A DNA stretch of 64,000 bases, from assembly GCF_021134715.1 (NCBI RefSeq), contig NC_060020.1:6200001-6264000 (forward strand), given 5' to 3'. The DNA comes from Daphnia pulex (lineage: Eukaryota; Arthropoda; Branchiopoda; Diplostraca; Daphniidae). The translations under genes were made by a program, and so were the position numbers. The notes below the pieces were generated by a model. That model saw nothing but the letters and a program-made list of their open reading frames with translations, had not been told where the DNA came from and ran no database searches. Below are positions 37,161 through 48,435 of this stretch, piece by piece. The stretch's first letter is position 1. Every line of letters starts with the position of its first letter.

Positions 37161-39065
37161 TTAATGATCAAATTTCTTACAACTTGGGAAAGGAGGAGGT
37201 TGAGGAGTCTTCGAGGCACATGTGGAAGGCGAACACGCCAATTCATTTTCCTCTGAACAAATCGTCTGGCGGCTGTAAAAACACGAAGATACGAATGAGC
37301 AATTGACAACCAAGACTTACAATAAATTCAAAATTTACCTTTCCGATTTCTTATGATTGCAGATCGCTTGGCGTGGAGACACATCGAGCGTCCCAGTATA
37401 CCGTTTCAAACGTTTCAAATTAATGAAATAACATAGGACCACAATAGCTGGTATGCCTAAAATACATCCTACAATCAATCCTGCGTATTCCCTGACTATA
37501 CGCGACAGTCTGCTGTTTCTAACAGCTACAGAATTAAGAAATAAACGTTTAGTTAATAAATCGAAACAAATAGTCATTGTTATAAGAGACTTACAACGAT
37601 CAGAGCTGGGACTTTGGGTAGCTGGCGACGGGTCAAATGGTCCATCCGTAACCCAAGTTGAACTATTTTTGGGCACCATTGTTGTGAGATTCAAATTGAC
37701 GTTCAAGGCGTTTGTAGAAGTGGATATCGGCAGTTCTGATGTGTTTTCCAACTCGTTGTCAAGCTCCCTGGTTTCTTCTTCAGTTGCTTCCGATGGAAAG
37801 TTGAAAGATCTGAATGATGGTGATTCAATTTTCCTATCCGCCACATCTGTGAATTCGCCGAGAGCAGAACCTTCTTCTTGAATACTATTACTCCTCTCCT
37901 CCTCTTCCTCTTGCTGCATCCGAAAAATTGTATCTTGCAATTTCGAAAGTCCATTTGGGCTTTTCGGTTGTGTGGCCGATTCTTGATAACCTGACTCAGG
38001 ATAAAGATTTGTTGAAGAATTGTAATCAATTAACGGAAGATTTCGGGAATCCCCACTGCCTTCATGAACAACATCGTTATTGACAGGAGGATCGATTTGG
38101 TCAAAAGCCTCTACGTCAGATAACTTGTTTGAAGCATCCACCAGCAAATATCTTCCATCTAACTTGCTTGAAGCATCCGCTGGCAAAAATCCTTCATCCT
38201 TCGTGAATGAACTCCAGTCACCCGCAATCTGCAGTGAGCGCCTCCTTTTAGTAGTTGTAAATCTTCGTTCGATTGGCTGAAATCCCTCGACGCGAATTCG
38301 ATCCTGGTTTAGAATACCTAATCGACTAGTAACTGGAACCGTCATCACTGGTGGCGAAGATTGTGGTTGCCTTTGAAGTGGAGGAGATGGGAACGATGGA
38401 TGCGGTAATCCATCGAATTCAGCAGACTGTCTAGCCGAAGCCAATTGCACCGGAGGAGGTGGCGAAAGAATCTGTTGCGATGGCGGAGGCTGCTGTGGTT
38501 GTACAAGTAAAGAAGGCGGGGGCTGCTGTGGTTGTACTAGTAAAGAAGGTGCAAGCTGTTGTGGCTGTGGTAGTATTGAAGACGACGGCCGCATAGAAGA
38601 GGGCGGAGGCTGCTGTAGTTGCGATAGTAATGAAGGTGACGGCGGCATAGAAGACGGCGGTGGAAGTGGAAGCTGATGTGGATCAACAGGAATTTGTTTG
38701 ACTGGTATACCACTGGAATCTACACGATGCTGATCAACAGGCAGTAGTAATGGACGTGAATTTGATTGGAAAAGGGGTGTCACCACTTCAAACAACGGGT
38801 GTCCCATCGAGTCAAATCCTAATCAACATTTAAACATTTAGTTAACATTTCTTATAACTTTAAAAAATTCTGCTAAGATAATCACATTCAGCAAAACAGT
38901 TTTAAAAAATGGTGACAACAAGCGTGACGATTGTACTATATGCTTGCTTAACCATTAATTATTTTATAAAAATTAATTAATGTAAGAATTAATATTAAAT
39001 AATTTACTTTGTTGTGCTGCTGTCGTTCCGAGGAAAGAAACTAGTAGAAGTAATACTCCGGCCAT
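37161..39065 (-). CDS. Single-pass membrane protein with Pro/Gln-rich ectodomain
   Basis: Exons (complement) 39065-39008, 38818-37595, 37525-37339 and 37272-37161; 526 residues with phases closing. Signal peptide MAGVLLLLVSFLGTTAAQ, then a low-complexity ectodomain. Residues about 50-130 hold tandem PPPS/QPQQ units (LLVQPQQPPPS repeated), followed by an RRFTTTKRRRS basic site that could be cut by furin-type proteases. DASSKL and DASNKL units are repeated, then comes an acidic, Thr/Ser-rich stalk. One transmembrane helix (YAGLIVGCILGIPAIVVLCY) precedes a basic stop-transfer (KRLKR). The cytoplasmic tail is about 80 residues and Cys/Pro-containing. This suggests a type I cell-surface protein. 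I do not recognise a family. Confidence 0.75.
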
Positions 39066-39723
39066 GATGAAAAGAGCAACGTGTCAAGCTGATCTAAGTA
39101 CAGGTTGAACCGAACTTTAAAATACTGCTGAGAGTGCGCGACTATTGGATCCGAGACCTGAGCTGTACATCGACTGAATGAAGTCTCAGTCGGCAGTCGG
39201 TGGAAAGTAACTTAAATAGAGGGAGGGATAGGATTAGAAAAGGAAAAGGGCTGGAAGAGAAAACCAAAAATACAAAAAAGAAATCCGAAAATTGTTCTGC
39301 TGGGGTGACAAAAAAGGGTAACATTAAAGTTTTACCCTTGAAATTCAATTGAATACATTTCTTTTGTCTAGAAATTGAAAATGTTTGTCAAGGTTGACAC
39401 GTGTTGATGCATGGGACTTGCAAAAAAAACGTACCGTTCCTTCATGTCTTAAAATTTATCTTTTAAAAAATATTGGTTAGTAAAATAACGTGGCTTATGG
39501 CGCCGCTTGTTTTCAAAAACAACATTACTCGATCAAGGTCTTTAATTCATCACAAATTACTTCATTAATTATAATCAGTAATAATACGATAACTATATCC
39601 AAACAGATTAAGGCTTTCGTGATGCATATCAGATAGTATTCCTCAAAATTTATTCTTTCAAAATAGTCACAAAATCACGCTCTAGGCAATGAGAATTCTT
39701 AAAGGATTTATCGTGTCACTTAT
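39066..39723. other. Spacer between membrane protein promoter and GTF3C2-like 3' end
   Basis: Nothing recognised beyond the presumed promoter of the membrane protein at its left and the 3' flank of the TFIIIC gene at its right. Confidence 0.4.
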
Positions 39724-42700
39724 TCAACTGTCAATACTTGAATTATTCATTTCTTTAACATAGCCAGTGGTCACCTTAGAAACAGAATGAGAATCAATTT
39801 TCAGCAACTGAACCAATCCATTTTCACCACACACGCACATCCAAGTATGTGATTCCAAATTTGGATTAAAGGAGATCTAAGATATAGACATAGTATAACG
39901 GTCAGATGATAACGACAGTTCAAATTGTGTTACCTTATTGATTGATGTTTTCGGATCATCACAAGGCATAAGAACGTCCATATTTTCGCAAGTTACGCTT
40001 ATTACTGGAGGTTTCTTATGATTTCCGAAAGAACGGAAAATGTTCTAACAAAATATAAATAAATATACATTTTTGTTCAACTTAATTAGAGGAAAATACA
40101 CCGATGATATTAAAGTAAATCTCACCGAAGAAACATCGTTAAAGATAAGAGAATAATTAGGGCTTTCTTGTGATTGAGTTTTGTTGTCCGCAGCTTTTTT
40201 ATTGCTATTTTCTAGGTAGATCTTCTGCATTCTATTGAGAAAAACGTCCTTCTTTGCTGTAGAATCAATTAGATCAGTCCGTAAGATCAACTATTAGAAA
40301 ACATCGACAAGGTTACTTTGAAATAATTATCAAAAATCTGCATTCACAACTGCAACATACCATTCGTTGTTTTCGTAGTTTTTTCTCATCACAGTCAAAA
40401 ACAGCTAAATGGGAGGCATATATCACAACTTCTCCAGCATTAGTACAATGAGCTATAACATCAAGATACTCATTCTCGGCAGAAGACTGTAAGAATAACA
40501 GGGGAAAAAAAATTAAAAGTTAAAAATTTTATTAATAAAAAATGATACTACCCAAACAACTGAGTTCTGAGGAAGGAGTGCTTGCTTATTTCCCGTATAT
40601 CCGAAATCATAAAACATTGAAGAACACCGGAACAATCTAGGAAATAAAGTTAACAAATATGTAGCAGGTGCATTTTACATCGAACTTTTAATTTCTACTC
40701 ACGCGCAAACGTCTTCGACGCACACTAGTACGCCAGGCCAGTGACGCCTCCATCTAATGTCTGTGACACGGGAACGCTTGCTCCAGCTTATGGGAACAGC
40801 AAGATCGTGACGATCCCATAATTTAACGGTTCGATCTGTAGAAGCTGTAGCTAAAAAACGTGCATCGTTGTGATGTGGAGAGAGAGAGACGGCTGGTAAT
40901 ATCAAAAGTAAGTTAGTAACAGACTTAATCTTACAGTTAATATTTTTTAAAAAATACCTGTTATAATCGAAGAATGTGCATAAAACGACCACACGGGATA
41001 AAGGCTATCATTCCTCAGGAGCAGTGGTGATTTTGCGTGAATATCCCATAATCCAACAATTCCATTAGCAAATCCGGCAACAATGAACCTGTAATATTTT
41101 TAAAAGATTTACATACTGTGATCACAACATGAAAAATGGTTACTAACTTGTGTCCTAAAGTGGAGTCCCAATCGAGAGCAGTGCATTCACTCATTTCTTT
41201 CGTATTCAAACGAAGAGTAACATTAGCGTCGGTAAGTAAAAAAGATGGTTCGCTAAATGAGTTAAAATAGCATTAATTCGGAGTTCAGTAACAAAGAATA
41301 ATTAGCATACTTTTTTTCTTTGGTCAAAACAGAAGGATTGGGAATACTGAAAATTCGTACAGTTCCGTCGGAACAGGCAGCAGCTAATAACCCCAGTCTT
41401 TCTTCGTCGTAACAACCGCTAGGGCACCAAACTAACGACCAAACTCTACCATAAATATGTGCAATACAAAATTCTAGTTCAGGGGCCACTTGAGCTGGAA
41501 CGACATTGCGAATAGGTCCACAGTTCCATATCTGTATCAAGTACTCGGATCCAAATGCAGCTTCGGAAGCACTCCTAAGACGATGTTCTTCACGGAGTAC
41601 AGATAAAGCTAAATATTGATTCCGTTCTAACGTAGTGCCGTCTATAACAGCAGGCATTGGGCACCAAGATACAGCATGAATTGCTCCCCCACAGAAGAAA
41701 GTTGGTGTGCCTGGAATGAAAGGAAAACGTTTCACACCTCTCAACTTACAGTGTAGTCTCGTCTCTTGAATCTAACCATTTTGTAATTTGCCCTGGAACA
41801 TTTGTAGCTTTTCAAATTCAACGTCAGTTTTTTCTGAAAACAAATTTCCGGAGGTGACCGTACGGCGGGAAAATGGAATTGATTCTTCATTAGACGGCAA
41901 GTAATTTAACGGAAGATTGACACATGTTTGGAATTGGGGTGCCCAGTCTTTATACAAAGCAACGTTCCTACTAAAATTTTTCTTGTGACTAAAAATAAAA
42001 AAATATGATTAAGATTTAATGAAACGGTAAAATTATATCAATAATATAGTACAATTTTGCGAGCCAATGCGGAATGTGCTGTGATGTGGATAAACTCTTG
42101 AATTGCAGTAGATCATGAGAAGATAATCCGTAAGCTTTTTCTAGATTTTTCGTGTTCTGAGGAACTGACTTTCTTCTGTCCACCACTTGATCATTTCCAG
42201 AATCACTGTCATCGATTCCGTCTTCGTCCACTTCATCGTCATCTGTATTGTCACTACTACTACTGCCACTTAATTCAAAGGCGTCGTCTTTCTCTGTTAC
42301 ATGGGTGTTAAGCGCATGTTGCAGAATTTGCGATCTATCTTGAGAACGAAACTCGCACTTCAGACAAGCGAAGTATTTAGACTTGGAACCAATTTCGCAC
42401 TGAACATGATGTTCCTTTAATTTATCCATGTTATCCGAAGCAAAGGGACAGCTTGGATATCGGCACTTAGCTATAGATTTGCTATCGATTTGTTTCTTCC
42501 AAGCTCCAACAATACTGTTTGTAACTTTGCTACTTGAAGGCTCCGTGAACAATTTTACCTAAAAATACATAATTAAGAAATATAACATAACAAAACCTTT
42601 GTTTTTTATTTACTGCTTTGCTGAGGGGCTTTTGTGTCGGTCCATCAGCAAGATCTTCCTTAAGCTCCTTTAAAAGGGAAGCAGCTCTAAAGGAATAATC

Positions 42701-44305
42701 AGATATTTATTTGTAAACACGATCAATTTAGTTTTTTATATCTACTTATGCGCAGCAGCTCTTTTAGATTTTGTTGCAAGACTAGGAGATGGTGTTGCTT
42801 CAACTTGATTGAATTCTTCCGTGTTTTCAGGACGTTTGTCATGAACTTTCAAGTGTGCTGCCAAAGCCATTACCCGTTTTCCGCAAATCGTACATTCTTG
42901 CAACCTAACAGTTAAAAAGTTAGGGTAATCCCAATTTTGTCTAAATGAAGAAAAAATTACATATTTTGGAGATCGGCAGCATCAACCCCACACCGCTTCT
43001 GATGGTATTGAAAACCCAATAAGGTTGTAAAGCTCGTGGGGCATTTGGAACAAGTGATGCGTTTAATCTTTTCGAGAGTCTTCTTCAACTCCTGTGTTTT
43101 TTCGGCATCTGAAAACTCCTATTTCAAGTAAATTTAGAAAGGTAATGCTTGGTTGTGCATTATAACCAAAAAGAATTAAACAAATAGCCTCGTCCACGTC
43201 AACCTTAAATACCAAAAAGTACGTAATATCTTACTTGGGAACCTCCTTCTAATCTTGCTAATCCATAATGAACCGAATATTTATGGTAGGTGAAATTTGG
43301 CTGCGGCATCTCTTTTTTGCAAACTCCACAAATAACCTATATTTGCGTTGATGTGGAGGAGGAAGGAGTTTCATTGTAATTAAATTTAATTTTAAAAAAT
43401 CAAATCAAGTTCAGTCAACATTACATTTGGTATGCTTTTCATTTTCACAGGAGTTTTCGAAGTTATTTCATCTTCAGGTGATGACATGGTTTTTCGTTTT
43501 CTTGCTCCATTTTTTGACACCGGTGTTTCCCGACAGCTGTCTTTATCAACAGGTTCTTGTAGCTCAATAAGTAATTTCGCCTGCCGCCCCAAGTTTCTGG
43601 CCGAAGTGTTCTCTTCTTTTCCATTTTCAGAGCATGAAGGAGACGACGGGGTTGGAGGTAAATCAGCCTTGAAAAAAAATAATAGCATCAAGGTTTTAAT
43701 GTTTCACGATGAATATCTGGAATACCTTCTTAGGTCGTCCACGCCTTTTAGGAGTTTCTTTTACTGTTACATCTACATCTCTAACTTCTTTAAGTTTTTT
43801 GGTTGACATGACTTTTCTTCTTGATGGTAAATTCTCTTCTTCCTCATTGTCAGGACAAGGGGAAGATGGAGTGGCTCGGAAGGAAGCCTAGAAGAATAAC
43901 ATGGTTTTCACACTTCAGCTGTTCAACAAATAAATACAGTTGTTACAAACAAGAATACCTTCTTCTGCCGTCCAGAACGTCTTGTAGGAGTTGTCTTTTC
44001 CACTAAAGAATTATCCATGTCTCTTACTTCATCGTACTTCTTTGAACATAGTAGGATATCTGGATCTATTAGGATTTCTGATGGAGTATCCCCTGTCTTG
44101 GACGGAAACAATGGGGATGGGCTGGCTATTATGGTAGCCTTTTGATTGGTAATAAAATGGTTTAAGAATGATTTTAGTTATTTAAATAATCTAAGTGAAA
44201 AACCTTCTTTGGAGGTCTCCCTCGTCTTTTTGGAGTAATTGTTTCAAGGGTAGCGGGACTCTCCATTGAGTCCATCTTTTCTTTTTCTTTGGTTGAGTTG
44301 AGCAT
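39724..44305 (-). CDS. GTF3C2: TFIIIC subunit (GTF3C2-like WD40 protein) with AT hooks and ZNF512-like zinc fingers
   Basis: Nineteen exons (complement): 44305-44204, 44138-43959, 43887-43726, 43667-43425, 43336-43235, 43118-42961, 42904-42746, 42686-42614, 42558-42053, 41988-41777, 41710-41311, 41252-41148, 41088-40958, 40892-40703, 40636-40552, 40486-40361, 40290-40126, 40044-39934, 39876-39724. Phases close to 1120 residues; human GTF3C2 has about 911. Residues about 633-1120 are the WD40 part (GGAIHAVSWCP, VWSLVWCPSGCYDEERLGLL, FIVAGFANGIVGLWDIH, FLATASTDRTVKLWDRHD), as in the TFIIIC110 subunit of Pol III initiation. The N-terminal half has AT hooks (PKRRGRPPK; PKRRGRPKK) and several C2H2 fingers (CSKCPTSFTTLLGFQYH; CTICGKRVMALAAHLKVH; paired fingers near 424-480) arranged as in ZNF512. 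The 42053 donor (att|gtacta) is the weakest junction. Confidence 0.85.
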
Positions 44306-45463
44306 TGATTTCAACCTTTACTCTACAGTAAAAAGAAATATACAAATTGAAGGAAATATATTGTAAAATGTTAAATTACTTAAAAAAAAGTAGAACAAGG
44401 AAGTTATAGTAAGTAAGTTGTCCTGAAGTACCAAAGCAACTTAACTTCTTTGAACTATAGGCGATGTCAAATACAACATCAAAAATATTTAGAAATTCTA
44501 ACTTGAGCTCAACTGACAAGTTTGTTCCTGGACAATCGACCACATGTTTCCCATATGTTGTTAGCTAGCGTGTTCAAATTATCACGTGAACCCAGAATTG
44601 TTCTTAGTAGAGATCTAATTTGTCCGAAAGTTGAAAGCTAAAAAATAGTTTCAACTCTTACAGGAAAGAAACACTGCACTTCATCCTTAACAATTTACCT
44701 TTTTTCAAATAAACGCCATATGAATTTTGTTTGCGCGCAAATCCACTGGCCCACTGCTCAACTCAACCTGACTAAACTTCCAACTTCCAAGGGAAAATAT
44801 CCAAAAGAGCAGACGAAATCGTGAACGACTGAGGGGTGTTTCTAAACTGCGACTGATGAGTCGTGTTTCGTCATTTCGTCACTCATTTTTTGTGTTCATG
44901 ACTCATGAGGACCTGGAACCGCTTCCAGGATAAACCACTGTTGCAAGTTGCAAAGTTTATTTGTAGGACTCTGTATTATCATATTTAACTTTTATTTATG
45001 TACATCACCTGTTTGTTTTATGTCATTTATTTGAAGTTATTTGAACATAACCAAATGTAGATTGTAGATCTATTCCCGACTAAACGAATTCACAATTAAC
45101 GGACTCTGGAAATTTGGGTGCATTCAAGCGTTTTGATAGTTTGTGAGGCTGAAATAACGCCAGTTGAAATTGAAAATGATCATTTATTTGTAATTAAAGT
45201 CAAGTTATTCGATTAATTAAAGATTTTCAAGCAATGAATCAATGGTAACAGTTGTTCCCAAAAATTCGACAACCCGGATGAAAAAAGTAAATGGAGGAGC
45301 GATAGAATGGAAAAAGAGAGGGAAAACAGAAAGAGAAGGAGAGATCATCCGATTCATGCTATTCGTTAATTCAGCGAATTCAGGGTTGAATCTGCACTGA
45401 AATATTTACGCATCTTTTCGTACATTTTATTGCGAAATCAATTGGCCTTACAATAATCGCAAA
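44306..45463. other. Spacer: GTF3C2-like promoter and zinc-finger gene 3' flank
   Basis: No coding content recognised. A TGAGTCG at about 44856 and a TGACTCATGAG near 44898-44908 resemble AP-1/bZIP sites upstream of the TFIIIC gene. Confidence 0.4.
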
Positions 45464-46927
45464 TTATTCAGTTTTAGCCAAGGCTCTCTCATGAAGCTTC
45501 ATGTGCGATTTCAAGACCAATACTTTTTTGCCACAGACCTCACATTCTTCCTTCCTTTTATTTGATTTCCTAAAATAAAAGAAATTTTTTTTATAAATTT
45601 GCCGGCGCCCCAAATACGGAATGATTACTTCAATAAGGGTGCGAGTGGAGGATGAGGAGCGAATCTGCAGCGATCTTTGTGGTATAGGTATCCAGTAAGA
45701 GTTGAATACTTACTGTCACAGTAATGACAGGAAATAATTTTCGTTTCTTCTAACATCTTCACCAGCTGCTGCCTTTCTTCCTTTAAGTGAATTTTCATGT
45801 GAGCTCTGAAAGCTGCAACTTGCTTTCCACACAAATAACAATCAACCTGCCTTCTTCAAAGAAAAGATTAATGTATTATAAGTTTCAAACTTGATTTTTT
45901 ATTAAAAAGGAAAATCGGCAATACTTGGGAGAATCACCAACTTCGGCTTCACAGCGTGACTGATGGTATTGAAATCCCAGAGTTGACGTAAATATGCGTA
46001 AACAATATGGACAGGATACTTGTTTCATCAAAAGCAAAGCTCGCTTTAGTTCTCGTCTCTTTTCGGCATCCGAGAAATCCTGTGATTTTTACATTACATC
46101 CGTTAAAAAATGTTTAAATAAGAATATATCCATCACATATTTTTTTATGGTGAGATGAATCCAAACTTGAACAACGTTTACCTGTGACATGCCATATGGC
46201 CTAGCCAACCCTATGTGTTCTGCATAACGATGATCATCAAATTTAGTTTCAGGCATTTCGAGATTGCACACACCACATATTATCTATAATAATGTCAGAT
46301 TATTTATTTTACTCAAATTCAGAAATAGGATTTCGTTACCCTTTTGGAAGGATTTGTTCGTTCTGTATTGTCAACTGGCTCCGATTTAACGCCGACTCTA
46401 CGGCTTGTTGACGGTTGACATGTCGACGGCCCATTCTCTGATTTTAGTTCTGTGAAGCACAAAGTTCTAAGGTGGAAGAAAATGGATTATAATAACATAT
46501 GTAACTATGTAAGGCAAGAAATTAAAATTAAAATTTTTTTTCTAGAAATATTTGATTTATAAAATCATATGAAATTCCATTTGAAATGAATTGATGTCAG
46601 GATTAACCTTTACATAAACAAAAAATAAATTTCCAAAACTTACTTAAATGAAGCTTCATTACGATTTGGAGTATCATGAAGGGCTAGAGAGCGTGCAGCA
46701 TGCAGAGAATCTGTTGCAGTTAATGATGTTGGATAAACAATTGAAGGTCCTGGTTTTGGAGCAGACAATTCATAACCAACTCCAGAAGCTTCACCAGGTG
46801 GATGTCCACTCCAATTACTATGAGGGTGTTGGTTAGGGTTTCTTTCATGGTCAGCTATCAGATCCAGGAATCGTGTGTAGTTGAGATGAGCTGAACTGTT
46901 GGCCAAATCATGAATAATGCGATCCAT
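45464..46927 (-). CDS. C2H2 zinc-finger protein, ZNF512-like, paralogous to the neighbour's finger module
   Basis: Exons (complement) 46927-46644, 46466-46340, 46283-46182, 46079-45925, 45853-45629, 45569-45464; 332 residues with phases closing. The ATG at 46927 opens MDRIIHDLANSSAHLNYTRF. Fingers: ICGVCNLEMP with HRYAEH; CPYCLRIFTSTLGFQYH; CYLCGKQVAAFRAHMKIH; CHYCDSKYSTLTGYLYH; CEVCGKKVLVLKSHMKLH. The third exon is exactly 102 nt (phase 0-0), like exon 5 of the TFIIIC gene. The fourth (155 nt) matches its exon 6 (158 nt, phase 0-2), with DFSDAEKRRELK against EFSDAEKTQELK. It has no WD40 part. It is probably nuclear and nucleic-acid binding; target unknown. Confidence 0.85.
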
Positions 46928-47414
46928 CTCAAACCTTGGAAAAACAGAAGATTGGTAAGGCATCCCCATGAAAAATAAAACGATCGAAAGCTTCAAATTT
47001 CGAATCTACAGGCAGTTGGAAGTGAAGGTCTTTGTATGGACCACCTTACACATACAACTCTAAAGAATCACTCCCAACCCTCTGGGCAAAAACCAAAAAA
47101 ATTGAAACTTTTGATTCTTACTTTCCCGATATCTATATTTTTACAGAAGCAACTCAAATAAAGACAACTACTTTAAAAATTTTCAAAGTAATATTCGCTA
47201 AATTTTGGTTGCCAAACCTTCTGCTAGTGCATTAAAGTAAACAAAGCATCGACGCCCTCGTTCAGTTGCTGAACTTCTGTTGCTTAACCCATTTTAGTGC
47301 AAACTTAAGCCAGAGGCCTCTATCGGACACTTCCAGAGTTTTTTGGTTCCCGGGAAATTCGAATGTTCTTTTCATGATTTAAATATTCAATTCAAGCAAT
47401 AAAAACACGATATA
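46928..47414. other. Zinc-finger gene upstream region
   Basis: A pyrimidine-rich AG (ctgtttttccaag) lies just before the 46927 start and may be a 5' UTR acceptor. No gene recognised. Confidence 0.4.
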
Positions 47415-48312
47415 CAGTACCCACCAAACTATTAGGTACACCCCCCTATTTTCAATGCATTCTTATGGCACTACGTGTCCTAGAAAAAATACAATAACTC
47501 TTGAACCGCTTGGGCTAGATTTTTTTCCTTTTGGCCCTGAGTAGATCTAATGATGATCTACATTTTTTCTACACATGAAGATGTCGTAGGATTAACCCCC
47601 ACGGCGCTACGGTATCGTTCAGTTTATTAGGTACACCCGTTTTCCCCCCATATGCGCCGTGTTAAATACGGCGTTTTCCAAAATTTACAAAAAATACTAA
47701 AAATCAAGTTAAAATCTTTTTCTTTGTGCCAAAAGATGCAGAATTCTTCACTCTATACGAATATAAAGAATAATTTACAATCAAACCAACTCAGAGAACC
47801 CTTCCCTATACCTCAAAGTTTTCCACTTCAAAATTTGTACTTTTTTCAACAAACTTGCACTTTCGCCAGCAGAGGGCGCCCAATTTCGCCAAATTTTGAA
47901 GTGGAAAACTTTGAGGTATAGGGAAGGGTTCTCTGAGTTGGTTTGATTGTAAATTATTCTTTATATTCGCATAGAGTGAAGAATTCTGCATCTTTTGGCA
48001 CAAAGAAAAAGATTTTAGCTTGATTTTTAGTATTTTTTGTAAATTTTGGAAAACGCCGTATTTAACACGGCGCATATGGGGGGAAAACGGGTGTACCTAA
48101 TAAACTGAACGATACCGTAGCGCCGTGGGGGTTAATCCTACGACAACTTCATGTGTAGAAAAAATGTAGATCATCATTAGATCTACTCAGGGCCAAAAGG
48201 AAAAAAATCTAGCCCAAGCGGTTCAAGAGTTATTGCATTTTTTCTAGGACACGTAGTGCCATAAGAATGCATTGAAAATAGGGGGGTGTACCTAATAGTT
48301 TGGTGGGTACTG
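47415..48312. mobile_element. Palindromic MITE, Tc1/mariner type, 898 bp
   Basis: Two arms of 422 bp (47415-47836 and 47891-48312) are inverted copies differing at only a handful of positions, around a 54-bp loop. The ends read CAGTACCCACCAAACTATTA and its complement, and both are flanked by TA. This fits Tc1/mariner target duplication and the CAGTACC-type ends of that superfamily. TATTAGGTACACCC occurs at the tip (47430-47443) and again inside the arm (47625-47638), mirrored on the other side, so four copies may serve as transposase sites. There is no transposase, so it is non-autonomous. Identical frames on both strands inside it are palindrome artefacts. Confidence 0.92.
47866..47880 (+). 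promoter_or_regulatory. CTCF-like core motif in the MITE loop
   Basis: CCAGCAGAGGGCGCC fits the published CTCF core CCASYAGRKGGCRSY at all 15 positions. It sits in the single-copy loop between the inverted arms. Whether CTCF binds is not known. Confidence 0.45.
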
Positions 48313-48435
48313 TAAGTTATTATAGAAATTATTCTGCAACTAGAAAAATAAGACTTTTTAGACGAAAAATGTTTCACTTTTTTTTTCTTCGGATGTATTT
48401 CGAATTTTAGCAATTAGTAAAAAAAAAACTGGCAA

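Noticed and set aside
36967-37164. 65-codon + strand open frame
   Set aside because: AT-rich chance frame, no signature, no splice partners, and its end overlaps the membrane-protein stop on the other strand.
47652-48075. Two nearly identical 89-codon frames on opposite strands
   Set aside because: They are the two arms of the palindromic MITE read in mirror image, not genes.
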